Shown here piece by piece: positions 20,241 to 31,270 of a stretch of 31,621 bases of DNA. Each line of letters opens with the position of its first letter. Within the stretch, counting starts at the first letter, position 1. The notes beneath the pieces are model-generated. The model searched no databases. It was not told the origin of the DNA and saw only the letters and a program-made list of their open reading frames with translations. The translations under genes were made by a program, and so were the position numbers. Origin of the DNA: Hemicentrotus pulcherrimus (taxonomy: Eukaryota > Echinodermata > Echinoidea > Camarodonta > Strongylocentrotidae); NCBI GenBank assembly GCA_003118195.1, contig BEXV01000117.1, forward strand, positions 150,955 to 182,575, written 5' to 3'.

Positions 20241-21499
20241 ACTCTTTATCTAGTAGGCCTACCACAGAAGGTGAGTCAAGTACCATTATCCAAACCCTCG
20301 TTTGCACATGGCGACAACCCGTTAGCCAAGCTACCCAGCTAATAGGCAAATTGATTTTCAGGCATTTTCTACCTGGATTCATTCAACTAAAAACAAGGGA
20401 AATGCTCATAATGGCGCTCGGCTGAGGTCGGTGCTATTCAGCAAGTGACACTAATAACAGAACACACCAACACCTTCACTGAAAGGGACCAAAACAGCGT
20501 GTATTAAAGCCTGTATTGAAATCAATTTCCACCACTTAAATATGCGTAAATTGTGGTCCCCATGCCCCTGGCTGTTATGCGGAATGGCGCGGCGAGCTAC
20601 CCCGCTGCTCCTGCGCGTGCGATTCTGCCCAGTCCTGTAGCGATAATTGCCAAAGCTCTCTGATAGTAATAGTTGCTCTGTATGCAGGCATTCCCGTCAC
20701 AAGCATGCTGTTTTCATGTGTTTACTACCCTAACCTTCTATAAATGGAAGACTTCTCTCATCTTTAATATAGATGAATGGGAGAAATAAAACAATTTTGT
20801 TGGCCTACCAAAAGCTAATGAAACAATGTTGTACTTCTTATCAGTGGTTACTAATTCATATGATTATACACAAAATTAATGTGCATTGGTCGTAATAAGT
20901 TTTCAAGAATCTTTAATTTTAAATAATTTTCATCTCTCATATTGTGAAGTGTTTATCAGTCAACGACCCCAAAATATTTCAGATTTTGTAGGTCTACACT
21001 TTTTTTAAAATATCTATTAAAAACAAATATCAATAGAATAGTTTGCAAGATCAAAAAAACTGATACATTCAATGGATATTTACTATTTATTCGGTTTATG
21101 ATACTGTTGCTAATTCATTTTTTTTCTCAAAAAGTCTATAGAAATTTGTAAAAAATCTAGACAGATTATTCATTTCGCATGGGCAAGGTCAGTCTTTACG
21201 ATTCAGTCGAACGCATCCCCGACTATCTCGTTTTGTGAGAGCATACAAAAACCAATCAACAAAGAAGATGGGGCTACAAAATATACTAAAATGCCCTTTG
21301 TTGCCGATATTTGGAAAGCCATAGAAATGACCCTCCTTGTCAGCGCAACATCGTTTACGCCGAGATGAGCTCGATCGTAAACAAAAGAAACACAATTTAG
21401 TGGGCTCGAGAATGAAATAGACAAATAATTTCTGTTAAGTTCTGTACAACTGGGTGGCAATGAAATGTGCATTAGGTATCTAACGGAGATATATCGCTC
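20241..21499. other. Non-coding DNA with a GC-rich island at 20575-20645
   Basis: Around 20575-20645 the sequence becomes CpG-rich (GGAATGGCGCGGCGAGC, CTGCGCGTGCG), against AT-rich flanks. An AATGGCGC string occurs at 20410 and again at 20583, similar to the YY1-type sites near 3141. The rest is AT-rich. The minus frames at 21189-21526 have no recognisable motif. Confidence 0.45.
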
Positions 21500-21690
21500 T
21501 ACTGCTACTACATGTACATATACCACTACTAATACTACTACTACAACTACTACTACTACTACAACTACAACTACAACTACATTTACTACTACTAATTCTA
21601 CTTTTACTACTAGTGATAATACTATTGATATTACTGCAATTACTACAAAAACTGCTACTTATTCCAGTTAGAAATACTGCTACTAATGCT
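21500..21690. repeat. Imperfect (ACT/ACA)n trinucleotide array
   Basis: CTACTA, CAACTA and related triplets repeat in a common three-base register with scattered substitutions. The plus-strand frame through it reads almost pure threonine, because ACN codons dominate that phase. It is a simple-repeat artefact and not a mucin exon: there is no signal peptide and no flanking domain. Confidence 0.85.
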
Positions 21691-22939
21691 GTACCTGTAC
21701 TTATTCGTATCTATCTCCTGCTGCAAGTTTGGAAAGTAGATTGCCTTTATAGGCTTATGTTAAAATATATAATTCAATTGCATCGGCTAATTTCTTACGA
21801 ATACAAAAATAGTTGTTACTACATTGGTCATTCGTTTTTGGATTTCATGTCGGTAGAAGGTGCAATAAATGCGGATGCTAAGATGTAAACTCTGCCTGTC
21901 AGTAATATAAACACAACTATTACAAAGTCATAACAGTTTCCGCTGAAGGAAATATTTATGGGCAATTGAGGGAAGAAGGCATTTGTGGGCGAATGTGAGT
22001 GTGTGTGCGTATGTGTCTTGATGGGGGGGGGGCGCTCAAAGTTATCATGATAAGCACGGTATGAAACAAATACCTATTAATTGGTATATAGTAATCATGC
22101 AAGGCATAACTATTCTGATCCCTCTCCAAAAAAAAAAATACACTGACATATAAGTGCTGTCTTATAGTCATTAGCTCTTATAAAATGGTTTGTGATCAGA
22201 TTTTTGTTTTTTAATGTAGGAAAGCAAACTCATGAATGAATAAATAATTGATTTCTTAATGAATAATTTGTAAAAGATATTCTCCCTACTAATGGAGAAG
22301 AAAAAAGTCGATGTAAGCTAAGCCCACACTAAACATATTTGAACAAAAAAAGATTACGAACGAACTTACAGTTGTCTCACAGTCTTTCAATCTCGATAGC
22401 CTTTGAGAGGATTGATACATCTATAATGGCTTTCTAATGGATACCAAATTAGATTTTACACTTCAAGTTCGCGCTAAACCATGGAAACAAATTTGCAAGA
22501 TGAAGGAAAACAAGACTTGTTTTTGCAACATTACGTTATGGACTGACAAACAAAAAGTGTGTTTTTAATAGTTTGGGTGGCAAAACCCGAAGGGCAAAAA
22601 GCAATGGATTATTTCACGGATTTGGGGCGTAAATATTCTTGTACATTGTCATGTTAGTGCAATAGCCAGCAGAACTGCTTGAAAGAAGTAAGAGTGTATG
22701 TAGAAACTGACAGATTAACAGGTTTTGTATGCTGTTAAGATATTTTTGTCGTCTTTATTTTTTGCAATTTTAAAGTTGTATCAGCGGGAGCAAACCTAGA
22801 GTCTAAATGTGACGAGTCAGAAAAAGAGTCCTACATATTTGTGTCTTCTGTTATACTTCATCCCCCCCCCCCTTTAGTAGACGTAATAATGACCTCGTGA
22901 ACTATGTATATTACTGATTCTGGTTAGCCTCATGTAGGA
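21691..22939. other. AT-rich non-coding DNA
   Basis: G10 (22023-22032) and C11 (22862-22872) homopolymers are present. One TGACCT half site is at 22890-22895. Frames at 21613-21888 (+) and 21956-22171 (-) lack motifs. Nothing else is visible. Confidence 0.55.
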
Positions 22940-23255
22940 TACGAATTCATCCGGTGGAAACAAGGCCACATTATTGGCCCTACACTACGATGAAACCCAG
23001 ACGCCATTTTCAAGCTTTTATCCTTTGGCGCCACCTATTACATACGCGCTATACGCTGTAGCATGTGTTTACTGCTACCTAATTGTTGATGCTAACGCTC
23101 AGTGCACGCCGCCCCCGAGCTCCCCGCACACTCAGCTGCCGTGCGGCCGTGCATTCATGCTTCTCTCTACGGTGTGGGTATCTATTGCACTGGGACCAGT
23201 TGGTCATGGTGAACTAGGAGGTTGTGCGAATTTACAAATGCTGCAGAAAAGCTGA
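22940..23255 (+). promoter_or_regulatory. GC-richer patch with E2F-like and Fox-like motifs
   Basis: This stretch is clearly GC-richer than its flanks. It contains a perfect E2F-type TTTGGCGC at 23024-23031, within the palindrome TGGCGCCA. A forkhead-type TGTTTAC follows near 23066, along with several CpG-rich runs. A 93-codon plus-strand frame (22974-23255) crosses it but begins at TTG and has no known domain. It may be a regulatory island or an unrecognised exon. Confidence 0.25.
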
Positions 23256-23781
23256 GTAAACTTTTATGATAGTGACACAGATTGAAGAAAGAAAAAAAAA
23301 AAAACCCGGAAGCGAAACAATGTACAATATATACCGAGTCTACAATGTTGTTAACCGGGATGTATTCGGGGGATGAAAAATGTTGTCCTTATATGACCCT
23401 TATCTAGAGAGAAACTATTGAGTAAAATGGCTCCCATTGATCGATAAAATCTGACAGGCAAAATACCCCCTTTCCTAAAAATGGTTTTAATTCCACACAA
23501 GGTCAATCTAATCGCAATTGTCATCATATTCCTATTCATACACATTTCCAATCTTCTTGTCTCCATAAGCTATAAGTCCCCTCATTTGTAATGCAAAAGT
23601 CATACATAAGAATGAACATAAATACTTCCATAAAAAATCCTAATTCTTACATACGTTTTACACGAAAACAAAGTCGAATGACACCTTTTTTAAGGGTATG
23701 TATGTATGTATTTATATATGAACAGTTATACAGGGTATGTCCCATTTGACAGGCGATGAAGATGAGCAATGCTTTATCGTT
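23256..23781. other. Non-coding DNA
   Basis: An A13 run lies at 23292-23304 and a short GTAT repeat at about 23697-23713. One AGGTCA is at 23500-23505. No gene is supported. Confidence 0.55.
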
Positions 23782-24225
23782 TCATTTGTGTATAACAGGC
23801 TGCATTGACAGTCGCTTCCCCATCGCAGTTTGACACCCACTAAATCGTCCCGACCGAAAGTACATGTATGTAATTCTGCTCCGTGTAATCGCTTCATAGA
23901 TCAAACAGGTCCCATGAATGAAATCAAAGAATTTATGAGTTTGTTTTAGCAACAAGTGAACAATCGTTAACCACCTACAATGGCGACATTTCTCTTTAGA
24001 GTTTTTGAGGACGAGAATGCGTGCGGCAAAGCACAAAGTGGGCCGAATATTTGGTGGTTTATTGGTACACCAGGCATGGGCGATAGTGTGGAACATTATT
24101 GTTATGCCACATGTTGATTCAAGGTAAAAGTCAGTTAGAATGCATTTCTCGACGTATACATCCAACCATAAATTCCCCTTTGTGAACTCCTTTTCAATGT
24201 GCGTCATTATCGCATTCAAATCCAT
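23782..24225 (-). CDS. Longest open frame (147 codons), unrecognised
   Basis: This is the longest frame in the window and it starts with a true ATG, in a weak context (T at -3, G at +4). The product would be basic and rich in Cys, His and Ile/Leu, beginning MDLNAIMTHIEKEFTKGNLW. It contains a CRHCRW-type cluster but no regular zinc-finger spacing. No signal peptide or known domain is evident. A shadow frame of 61 codons overlaps its end. In AT-rich DNA of this size one frame of such length is not surprising, so it may be chance. It could also be a single-exon small protein. Confidence 0.15.
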   Translation of the reverse strand: MDLNAIMTHIEKEFTKGNLWLDVYVEKCILTDFYLESTCGITIMFHTIAHAWCTNKPPNIRPTLCFAARILVLKNSKEKCRHCRWLTIVHLLLKQTHKFFDFIHGTCLIYEAITRSRITYMYFRSGRFSGCQTAMGKRLSMQPVIHK

Positions 24226-24659
24226 TGAGAAATATTAATATTGCTTGGGAAATCTGGTTAAATGCGGAAAATGACGTGTAATACATTATGTCTCTTTGTC
24301 TTTGACCACCGATTTGATGGTTAAAATTGAATGGTGAATAATGAGAACTTGTGAACAAAAAGTTCTAGATATTTGAGCTCCATTTGCCAATATTTAAATT
24401 TCGATGTCAATGCATTATGAGGTGAAATCATTTCCGTAAAACCACTAATATAATCTACTTGATACTTTTTTTTCTTCCGTTGAGTCAATATCTTTTCTAT
24501 AGGGAATTATCATTTTCTCGTTCCTCTTTTCCTTGAAAATACATCCCTAAACTCCTCTTCGTTTTTAGTTTGAATTCCCAATCACCCACATATAATGAAT
24601 ATCATTTTGCCAATTCCAATTTAGATCTTTGTAATCAATCAACTGCCCTGTACTGTTTT
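24226..24659. other. AT-rich non-coding DNA
   Basis: No frames, repeats or motif clusters are seen before the mixed-composition segment at 24660. Confidence 0.6.
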
Positions 24660-25090
24660 CATTCAGAGGCTTTATATCTTAATTGGCCCCGATGATGGTA
24701 GGAGATGGTTTCCTATCTCGTAGCTTTTAATCCCTGGCCGCCTAAAAAATACCTCCAAATCCAGCATGGCACGTGTTACTCAAAAAGGCATTCTTCTGAT
24801 GAAAGAGACAAAGACAGAGACGGGCAATTAGCCCACACCCCGGCGATTTAATTCATACCCTAGAACATGTATAATGGAAACGCCACCCCCTTAGATGAAA
24901 GGCATTCATTTAGCCCAATCATGAATACTTCATTTTCGATCGCGAAAGATTACAGAGAGGATAAGAGATGGCGAAAAGGGGCAGGCAGTTGTTGCCTTTG
25001 AACGCCATTCACAATAACGAAGTGCTCTCAAGCTCCGTTTCTGAATGGGGTGTATCTGGCGTATTAAATGGACTAGGACCCTTTCCTAAT
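24660..25090. promoter_or_regulatory. Candidate cis-regulatory module
   Basis: Several developmental transcription-factor motifs lie together: TAATCC (Otx/Gsc type) at 24728-24733, CACGTG at 24770-24775, GATAAG (GATA factors) at 24960-24965, CTTTGAA (Tcf/Lef) at 24996-25002 and ACAATA (Sox) at 25011-25016. The composition is more balanced than the flanks, and no frame is open through it. Otx, GATA, Tcf and Sox inputs are combined in many embryonic enhancers of echinoderms. Each motif is short and individually common, so this is a hypothesis. Confidence 0.2.
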
Positions 25091-25908
25091 CTTCCTCACA
25101 AAAAGAAAAAAAAAAGAATCATGAACTAGTGAACAAAAAAACTGTCGTGCATTCGTTTAGGCTCATTTAACACCAACATTAGGAATGGCATCGTTAGCGA
25201 CCTTAACCTTTGAACTTGGACATGATACCTATTTTTGCTGGAAAGGCTCTGATGATTTCCCATCGAAACAAATCCCCCGGAAAGCATCCGCCATTAAACG
25301 TAAACCATCAACAACAAAATGAACGAGGTGCCACTAATGGCTTTAATTTGCATTTAGTTTGCGTCATATTAATCATAGTCTGGGTATACAAAGTGGATAT
25401 AAAGATGAATCGTATCTTATTGTGGGTGTTTCAATCCATAGATATAAGATCATAATTAAAAATAATCATAAAGAAATTTAAAAAGCAGATGGAAATCGAA
25501 TAGTAACTCTCAAAGCTAATATTAATTTTCATCCCGCGTAAGAAGCGTTCAAATGCTGACATGATGTTAACAGAGTAATGAGAAAGGTGATAAGCTATAT
25601 TCTCCGTGTATGTTTTGATGAGGATAAACAGCACACCACAATTGACATTAATGTCTGGATGTTCCCCTTCGTAGGAGGGGTAAGATATCGGTGTTTTCCA
25701 CCCCTGCCCATCACTTAACCAATTTCGTATTACCATTGTGGTTAATTTTCATCTCTAGACTAAGGTCGGACTTAAGGAGAGCGGGTACGAGAGGGGTAAA
25801 TGACCGGCTGCAGATGATGGTAGAGGGGAAGAAGACGGCTACTCCGTCATCTCCTCCATCATAGGCTCTTGTCATTACCTGTTAACTATCCAGATGCTTT
25901 GGTAAGTC

Positions 25909-25912
<4 letters not shown>
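25091..25912. other. Non-coding DNA
   Basis: A DR1-like pair on the minus strand (AGTTCA-A-AGGTTA) lies at 25204-25216 and resembles HNF4-type sites, but neither half is canonical. Frames at 25210-25455 (+) and 25431-25736 (-) have no motif. Nothing else is seen. Confidence 0.5.
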
Positions 25913-25945
<33 letters not shown>

Positions 25946-25954
25946 AGAAGAAGA
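25913..25954. repeat. (GA)n followed by (GAA)n
   Basis: About fifteen GA units pass into GAAGAA. The Arg/Glu-rich plus-strand frame across it is compositional and not a gene. Confidence 0.9.
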
Positions 25955-26140
25955 GAACGAGGGTAAACGGGAACAAACAGGCAGAGAAAAAATACCCCAG
26001 AAAGCCGTACGGTTGGTGGTCCGACAATCTAGCTTAAATCCTGTCCATCAGCCGCCGCCCTCATGTGCGACAACCTGGCTACCGACTCCGACTACTGGTG
26101 ATGTCAAATCGTATTTTCAGGGTGGGAAATAAGAAGGGGC

Positions 26141-26182
26141 TTGTCTGTGTGTGTATGTGTGTGTGGGTGCGTGCGTTTGTGT
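26141..26182. repeat. Imperfect (GT)n array
   Basis: GTGTGT with scattered A, G and C interruptions, followed by a G-rich segment to about 26222. An ordinary microsatellite. Confidence 0.8.
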
Positions 26183-26466
26183 AGAGGGGGCGGGGTGGGT
26201 AAGGAAAGTGGGATAAGAGGGTGAGGAGTGAAGAATAAGGATTCTTAAACACAACATTTCGTAAAAAGTGTAAGAAGACAGGAGGGTTGGATAAAACAGT
26301 AGGAAGCAGGGTCATGCAGGCACTTAAGAGTACATGGCGCTTATTTTATGTAATTAATTTTAAGTATTTATTTATAATTTTGTCGATATTAATATTTGTA
26401 GTGGATGCATCTAAGGACAGTATACATTGGGAATGAAAATGAGAGATATTGATAAGACAATGAAAT

Positions 26467-26496
26467 AGAGAGAGAGAGAGAGAGAGAGGGGGGGGG
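26467..26496. repeat. (AG)n ending in a G run
   Basis: An AG dinucleotide array runs directly into nine G residues. The array at 8986 likewise ends in GGGGG. Confidence 0.9.
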
Positions 26497-28831
26497 TGCA
26501 GAAAAGCAGGGTCCGATATTCAGAGAATTACTGGCACTACTCTCAACGTTCTCACCAGGTCAATGTTATTTTTCTGTTACTTATTTCAAACGTCTTGATT
26601 TTTATAACAATTGGAATGTATCAATGATCGATCCGCCATTTAGTGTATTTGTAAACAAGGAAACAACAGAATAGGCCTACAAAAAAAGAGTATTCTTGGC
26701 CATTAAAAAGCTCTATGAAACCAAACAAGGAGTCTGGATAATAATGCTAATGGTGTTTGATCGAAGACCGAGAAATATAGAGCAGCTAAAATGTGTCAAT
26801 ATATTTTTGAATTTCATGCACGGAATACAAATATTTTCTCATCATGTCTTGTATTGCAGTCGCAGAAATGGACATACTTTCCGCTTCAAGGTAACTAGGA
26901 ATTCCACAGGTGTGCTCGCACCTTAGACGTGCTTCTGCATAACCTATTTCCAGGTATCTCAAGGATGAACGCATCCTAGCTCCCCAGCGAGACAGATTCA
27001 ATAATACACACAGGATATTGACCAGATCGGCATTACATCACAGCCGGAAAAGTGGGGAAGAGGTTGGGCGTGAAAATTGTCATCTCGACGAATCTACTCT
27101 ACTGCAGCACCTTCTATATACTATACTAAACACGTGAGACATGGAGCTGTACCCGGCACGCGCGTAAACCTATGGGACCCTTGAGACAAAAATCAAGTCT
27201 GTATATTTCGGCTAATTGGGGCAAGACGAGGATCAATCTCAAAACAAAGACACATGCTGATAGCGAGCTCAAACAGTGACGTGAATAGTTCTGTCAGGAT
27301 TCTGGCAACATGATCATCTAGAGTTAGATTTATTTATCTACAACAAATAAGTTTGAGAAAAAAAAGTGAAGTCTTGTATTCCCGGGACTGCTAGCATCAT
27401 GGGGCTCAGCAAGGTTGGAGGAAACCTCAAATTTAGTACAATTAAGTATTTCCCTCGATTTCTGTAAATTTTAATCATTAATTATCATACCAAATTTCAT
27501 TATTTTATCTACTTCATCAAAAAGATTCGGTCACCTAAATATCTAGTATAAGATCCACATGCTGTTATTGAAATCGCACCATGTCTGGTTGTTAATTTCA
27601 TTTAGTTTCCCTAGAAATTATGATTAGTAATCTGTATTCTCACCTTGGCCGGGAAAAGCGCCCTCATATTCGTGAAATAGTCTCCCTGGGCTAACCTTGA
27701 GAAACGTTCATCCGTGGGTATCTGAAAATATAGCCAAACCATGCGAGATGTAGGTGAGATCTTGCCCTGAAATTTCCCCTCCAGTCCCACATATCTAAAT
27801 TTATGTTGAGATCAGTAGATCACTAATTTTTAACGTAGTCCCGCTCCGTTGTTTTCATGTAATCTTGCTGTGCCCCTCCCGACTAATGACATCTACAGAG
27901 GAAAACAAACCATGTCTGCTACTAAAAACCTATATATAACGTTTTATCCGTAAGCATGGTATGCAGATATTCTTATCATTTACGAAAAAGATAACTAAAA
28001 GTACAATATATACAATACATATTTCAAAATGTACGAAAGAAGATGTAAAGTAGAAGAAGATTTAAAAGTAGAAGATTAATGATACATGTTGGTCCTTATG
28101 TTGTAGTTGCTCTATACTTGCAACAGGGATATATCGGTAACGACCTTCAACAAAAATGGCTTATGTCACTATAAACAGAGCTATATACATGGCATAATTA
28201 TTAAAATAAGCAGCTTGGAATTATAACTAAATAGGAAGAAGCGACCTCATTCATCTTATGTCCGCCTATTTCAAGGTGGATGGAGGAGGAGGGATGGCTT
28301 TCATGGTGGCTTTCGACGTGAAAGTTTTCAGGTAACGTACATCACTATATACCTTGACGTTGATTTCAGAGTAATGTCATACACGTTATCATCAAACTGG
28401 TTGTACAAAACAAGCAAAATTATGTGATTCGTTTATGCCGAAGCATTTTTGATGATCTTGATGTATTTTATGGTTATTGTAGCACAAGTTTTTTAATTAT
28501 GATACGACTTGCTGAAATTTCTAGCCAAAATCTGTTTTCATGTTGCACACCCATATGTATCTTTTGAAAGTAATTTATTTACTGAAAGCTAAAATAACCT
28601 GAACGAAGTGATTTAGAAAACAGTGCGAAGGGGGGATAATTGAAGTGAACATAGAGATGAGCGTCGTGATTTCTAATTTATGGGCACAGCCACGATGAAT
28701 TCCTTTTTATCAAAGATAGCCCCTTCAGTACACCAGCAAAAGCAGGGGTTAATGTTTATGGCCACGGTGGAGGAAAGATATGAGAGACATTAGCAATTAA
28801 TCACTGCAAATATTAGTGCATGGAGGGAGGA
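26497..28831. other. Non-coding DNA, mainly AT-rich
   Basis: Frames at 26696-26926 (+) and 26786-27001 (-) lack motifs. A GC-richer stretch at 27010-27180 contains CACGTGAG at 27131-27138. A small tandem duplication of AAAGTAGAAGA-type sequence lies at 28047-28077. TTTATGG (Cdx/posterior-Hox type) occurs at 28677-28683 and 28755-28761, with a Tcf-type ATCAAAG at 28709-28715. No gene is supported. Confidence 0.5.
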
Positions 28832-28852
28832 AGAGAGAGAGAGAGAGAGAGA
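28832..28852. repeat. (AG)n microsatellite
   Basis: A short perfect AG array. It is followed by GCAATAAA (28854-28861), a possible Cdx/Hox-type site. Confidence 0.9.
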
Positions 28853-29280
28853 CGCAATAAATGTCATAGCGCGATAATCATCAAGACTGATGATCATTTT
28901 TGCGATTGTCAGCCTAATACCAAATGAGTCAATTGAGAATGCCGCGTAAGGCAACAGTTTGATAAATGTCTGTGTATTGAGATAACGTTACGCACGAAAA
29001 CTGAAATCCAACAAGGGATCGATAAGACATAGAGAGAAAACTGAGGACGAGCCGCATAAATGTTTCAAAACCTCAAAACCAGAAACTCCTCCTCTGTATA
29101 ATTATCTCATTTCAGCATCACTGCACTTTGACAAGAAATAATAGACAAGGAGGAAGAAATGTAATACATTTATTCAGCTGTTTTAAAGGGCAACTATCTC
29201 TCTTAAAGACTTAATAATGATTTAAATGTTTATATTAAATAATTCTAACTTAGAAATTTAGAGATACATAAACTGATGAT
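28853..29280. other. Non-coding DNA with a perfect inverted repeat
   Basis: ATCATCA-AGAC-TGATGAT (28877-28894) is a perfect seven-base inverted repeat around a four-base spacer. No frames of note occur. The rest is AT-rich. Confidence 0.5.
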
Positions 29281-29453
29281 CATGTTCATGATGGTGATAA
29301 TAATAATGATAACAATAATAGAAATATCAAGAAAGGTAATAAGGATAATGATACTAACAATAATAACAATAAACATAATGAAGATAATAATGATGATAAT
29401 AATATTAATCATAACAACAACGACAATAAAACAGTTATAATAATATTATTATT

Positions 29454-29505
<52 letters not shown>

Positions 29506-29565
29506 TTACCACTCCTACTACTACTACTACTACTATTACTACTACTACAACTTATAATGATGATA
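29281..29565. repeat. Compound (AAT/GAT)n and (ACT)n array
   Basis: Irregular GATAAT/AATAAC triplets lead into a clean AAT/ATT array (about 29440-29503). This turns into ACT triplets (29510-29550) and ends with GATGATAATAA. The three-base register is kept throughout, suggesting one array that has mutated and expanded from different unit variants. Confidence 0.85.
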
Positions 29566-30196
29566 ATAAAAACAAATAGATTTCACGTTATAGGGAAATG
29601 TAGTTTTTCACTTTTCAAAATAATGTATCCTAACAAAGAGTCGAATGATTGATATAAAAACTACTAGCCTAATTTAATTACCAAATGAATAAATAAAGGA
29701 TATACCATTTTGCAAGAAATTAAGAATGGGTACCTTCATGATAATGGTGGTAGAAAAAACAAAATCAACAACACTATAAAGCACGAGTTTAAAAAGTCTC
29801 AAATACTATAAGATGACTCGAATCCACTCTTTCGCAAGAACTACGGGAAACGATTGCCCCATTCCTTAGATTTTCTGCATCATTCTTGGACTATGAATCA
29901 TAATTCATTTTCATAATCGACACTCCTCCAAAGAGCTGTCCAAATCGAAAAAAAGCTACCAGCTTCGATCCGTACCACTGCTACCAAAATAAAATTACAA
30001 AACCTGTCATAACTTGGCCCAAAGAACCAAAGAAAGAACGATATTGTAAGAGAAAAAAAGGGGGAAAGAGGACAAAAAATTACGATAATAATGGCAAGTT
30101 TTGATAAAAATTCCTGTTCGTTATGTCAATAAGATGAAGACGCCTGCTTGTCGGGTTGAACCACACAGACTGTGTTCCAGTCTACTCGGGGCTCCC
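29566..30196. other. AT-rich non-coding DNA
   Basis: No frame, repeat or motif cluster is seen before the half-site group at 30197. Confidence 0.55.
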
Positions 30197-30259
30197 AGGT
30201 TATTCCAGGTCATTATGGGACGTAGCTCGGGTTTTCAGGGGCACAAAGGTCAAAAGTCA
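30197..30259 (+). promoter_or_regulatory. Two nuclear-receptor-type direct repeats
   Basis: AGGTTA (30197-30202) and AGGTCA (30207-30212) form a DR4 with one substitution. AGGTCA (30247-30252) and AAGTCA (30254-30259) form a DR1 with one substitution. All four half sites point the same way within 63 bases. Each pair is imperfect, so the call is weaker than those at 10610 and 16352. Confidence 0.25.
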
Positions 30260-30559
30260 GCCAATCTTGATCTCACTCTCTCCACTCTTTGCTCCCAATT
30301 TCTGGTTTCTGATTTTGTGATTATATTATTCATTTCCCCCATCTCTCTTTACTTCTCAAAGTTTTTCTTTCAAACTTGGCCTTTTGGCTGTTTGATTGTC
30401 CACCTCACTCTATACTTCTGTCCGTATGATTGGACATTTGTAGAATTAAAATAAAACCAGTCTGGAAAGGGCGAACATTAGTATTCTCTTCACTTCATTG
30501 CATTTGCTGGTGTTTTTTTTTTAACCTTCCTTTATCATGTTTGTGAATGATTCTTGTAT
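30260..30559. other. Pyrimidine-leaning non-coding DNA
   Basis: The plus-strand frame at 30101-30454 begins at TTG and reads a hydrophobic, Phe/Leu-rich product. This is the expected outcome of T-rich sequence. No gene is supported. Confidence 0.5.
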
Positions 30560-31270
30560 CCCTGTATTGGTAGAAGAGGGCAACGACCTCCCCCTCCCTC
30601 CAATCTAAAATCTTTCCGTACATGTGACCCCCTTTAAACTTGTGTCCTTCCCTGACTTTCCCCCGCTTTCTATGTCTCCATCTTGCTCTCATCCTTCACC
30701 CATCCCTCTCTCCATCCACGAGTATAGCCCCTCTTCGTATCTTCGACCCCTTTTTGTGTTATCGTTCCCTTCAAACTCGGCCAGCATCTCGCAGTGACTT
30801 CGGACCCCCTCCTGAGATTCAATTCAAGACCTCAGCCGCAAATTTGGCGTGGATTATTATAAGAGGTATCGCCTTGCCACCGGGACTTATTGGACTTGAT
30901 CACAGTGATCATAGAATTGAGGACACCGTAGTCTAGCTTCCAAACCCCGAGGAAGGCTTCCACTACCCGGCCAATCGTGGTCGAGATGTCGGGGTAAGTA
31001 ACGACTTCCCGACCACGTCACTCCCCATATCCGCCATCCAGTTCAACTACGGAATGGTTCTGGTCGCGACGCCCTCACCGCACCAACAAAGCACACTCCA
31101 ATACAATGAATACAGTTATGAACGTGGTCTTTTAAGACTAGACTTGGAACGGCGCAGGTCCTTCGCCCGCTCTGGTTTGCTCTTCACAATTCGTTAACTC
31201 TCGCCAATGGACGGCAGACAAGGATGAATTTTGGAATTCGAAGCTGTCATGTTTTACTTTCTGTCATGGC
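30560..31270 (+). promoter_or_regulatory. GC-richer region with donor site and palindromes
   Basis: 30580-30735 is pyrimidine-rich on the plus strand (CCCTCTCTCC-type runs). From 30780 to 31270 the G+C content is higher than elsewhere. It contains a perfect 15-base palindrome, TGATCAC-A-GTGATCA (30897-30911), a CCAAT box at 30971-30975 and a strong splice donor, GTAAGT at 30994-30999. An ATG lies eight bases before the donor, so a very short first exon is conceivable. The plus frame at 30640-30936 has no domain. Promoter or 5' exon is possible but unproven. Confidence 0.25.

Noticed and set aside
21465..21671. Threonine-rich frame resembling a mucin exon
   Set aside because: It is a direct reading of the ACT/ACA simple repeat, with no signal peptide, flanking domain or splice signals.
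30101..30454. 117-codon plus-strand hydrophobic frame
   Set aside because: It starts at TTG inside TTGATAAAA, lies in T-rich DNA and overlaps the half-site cluster. It shows no domain.
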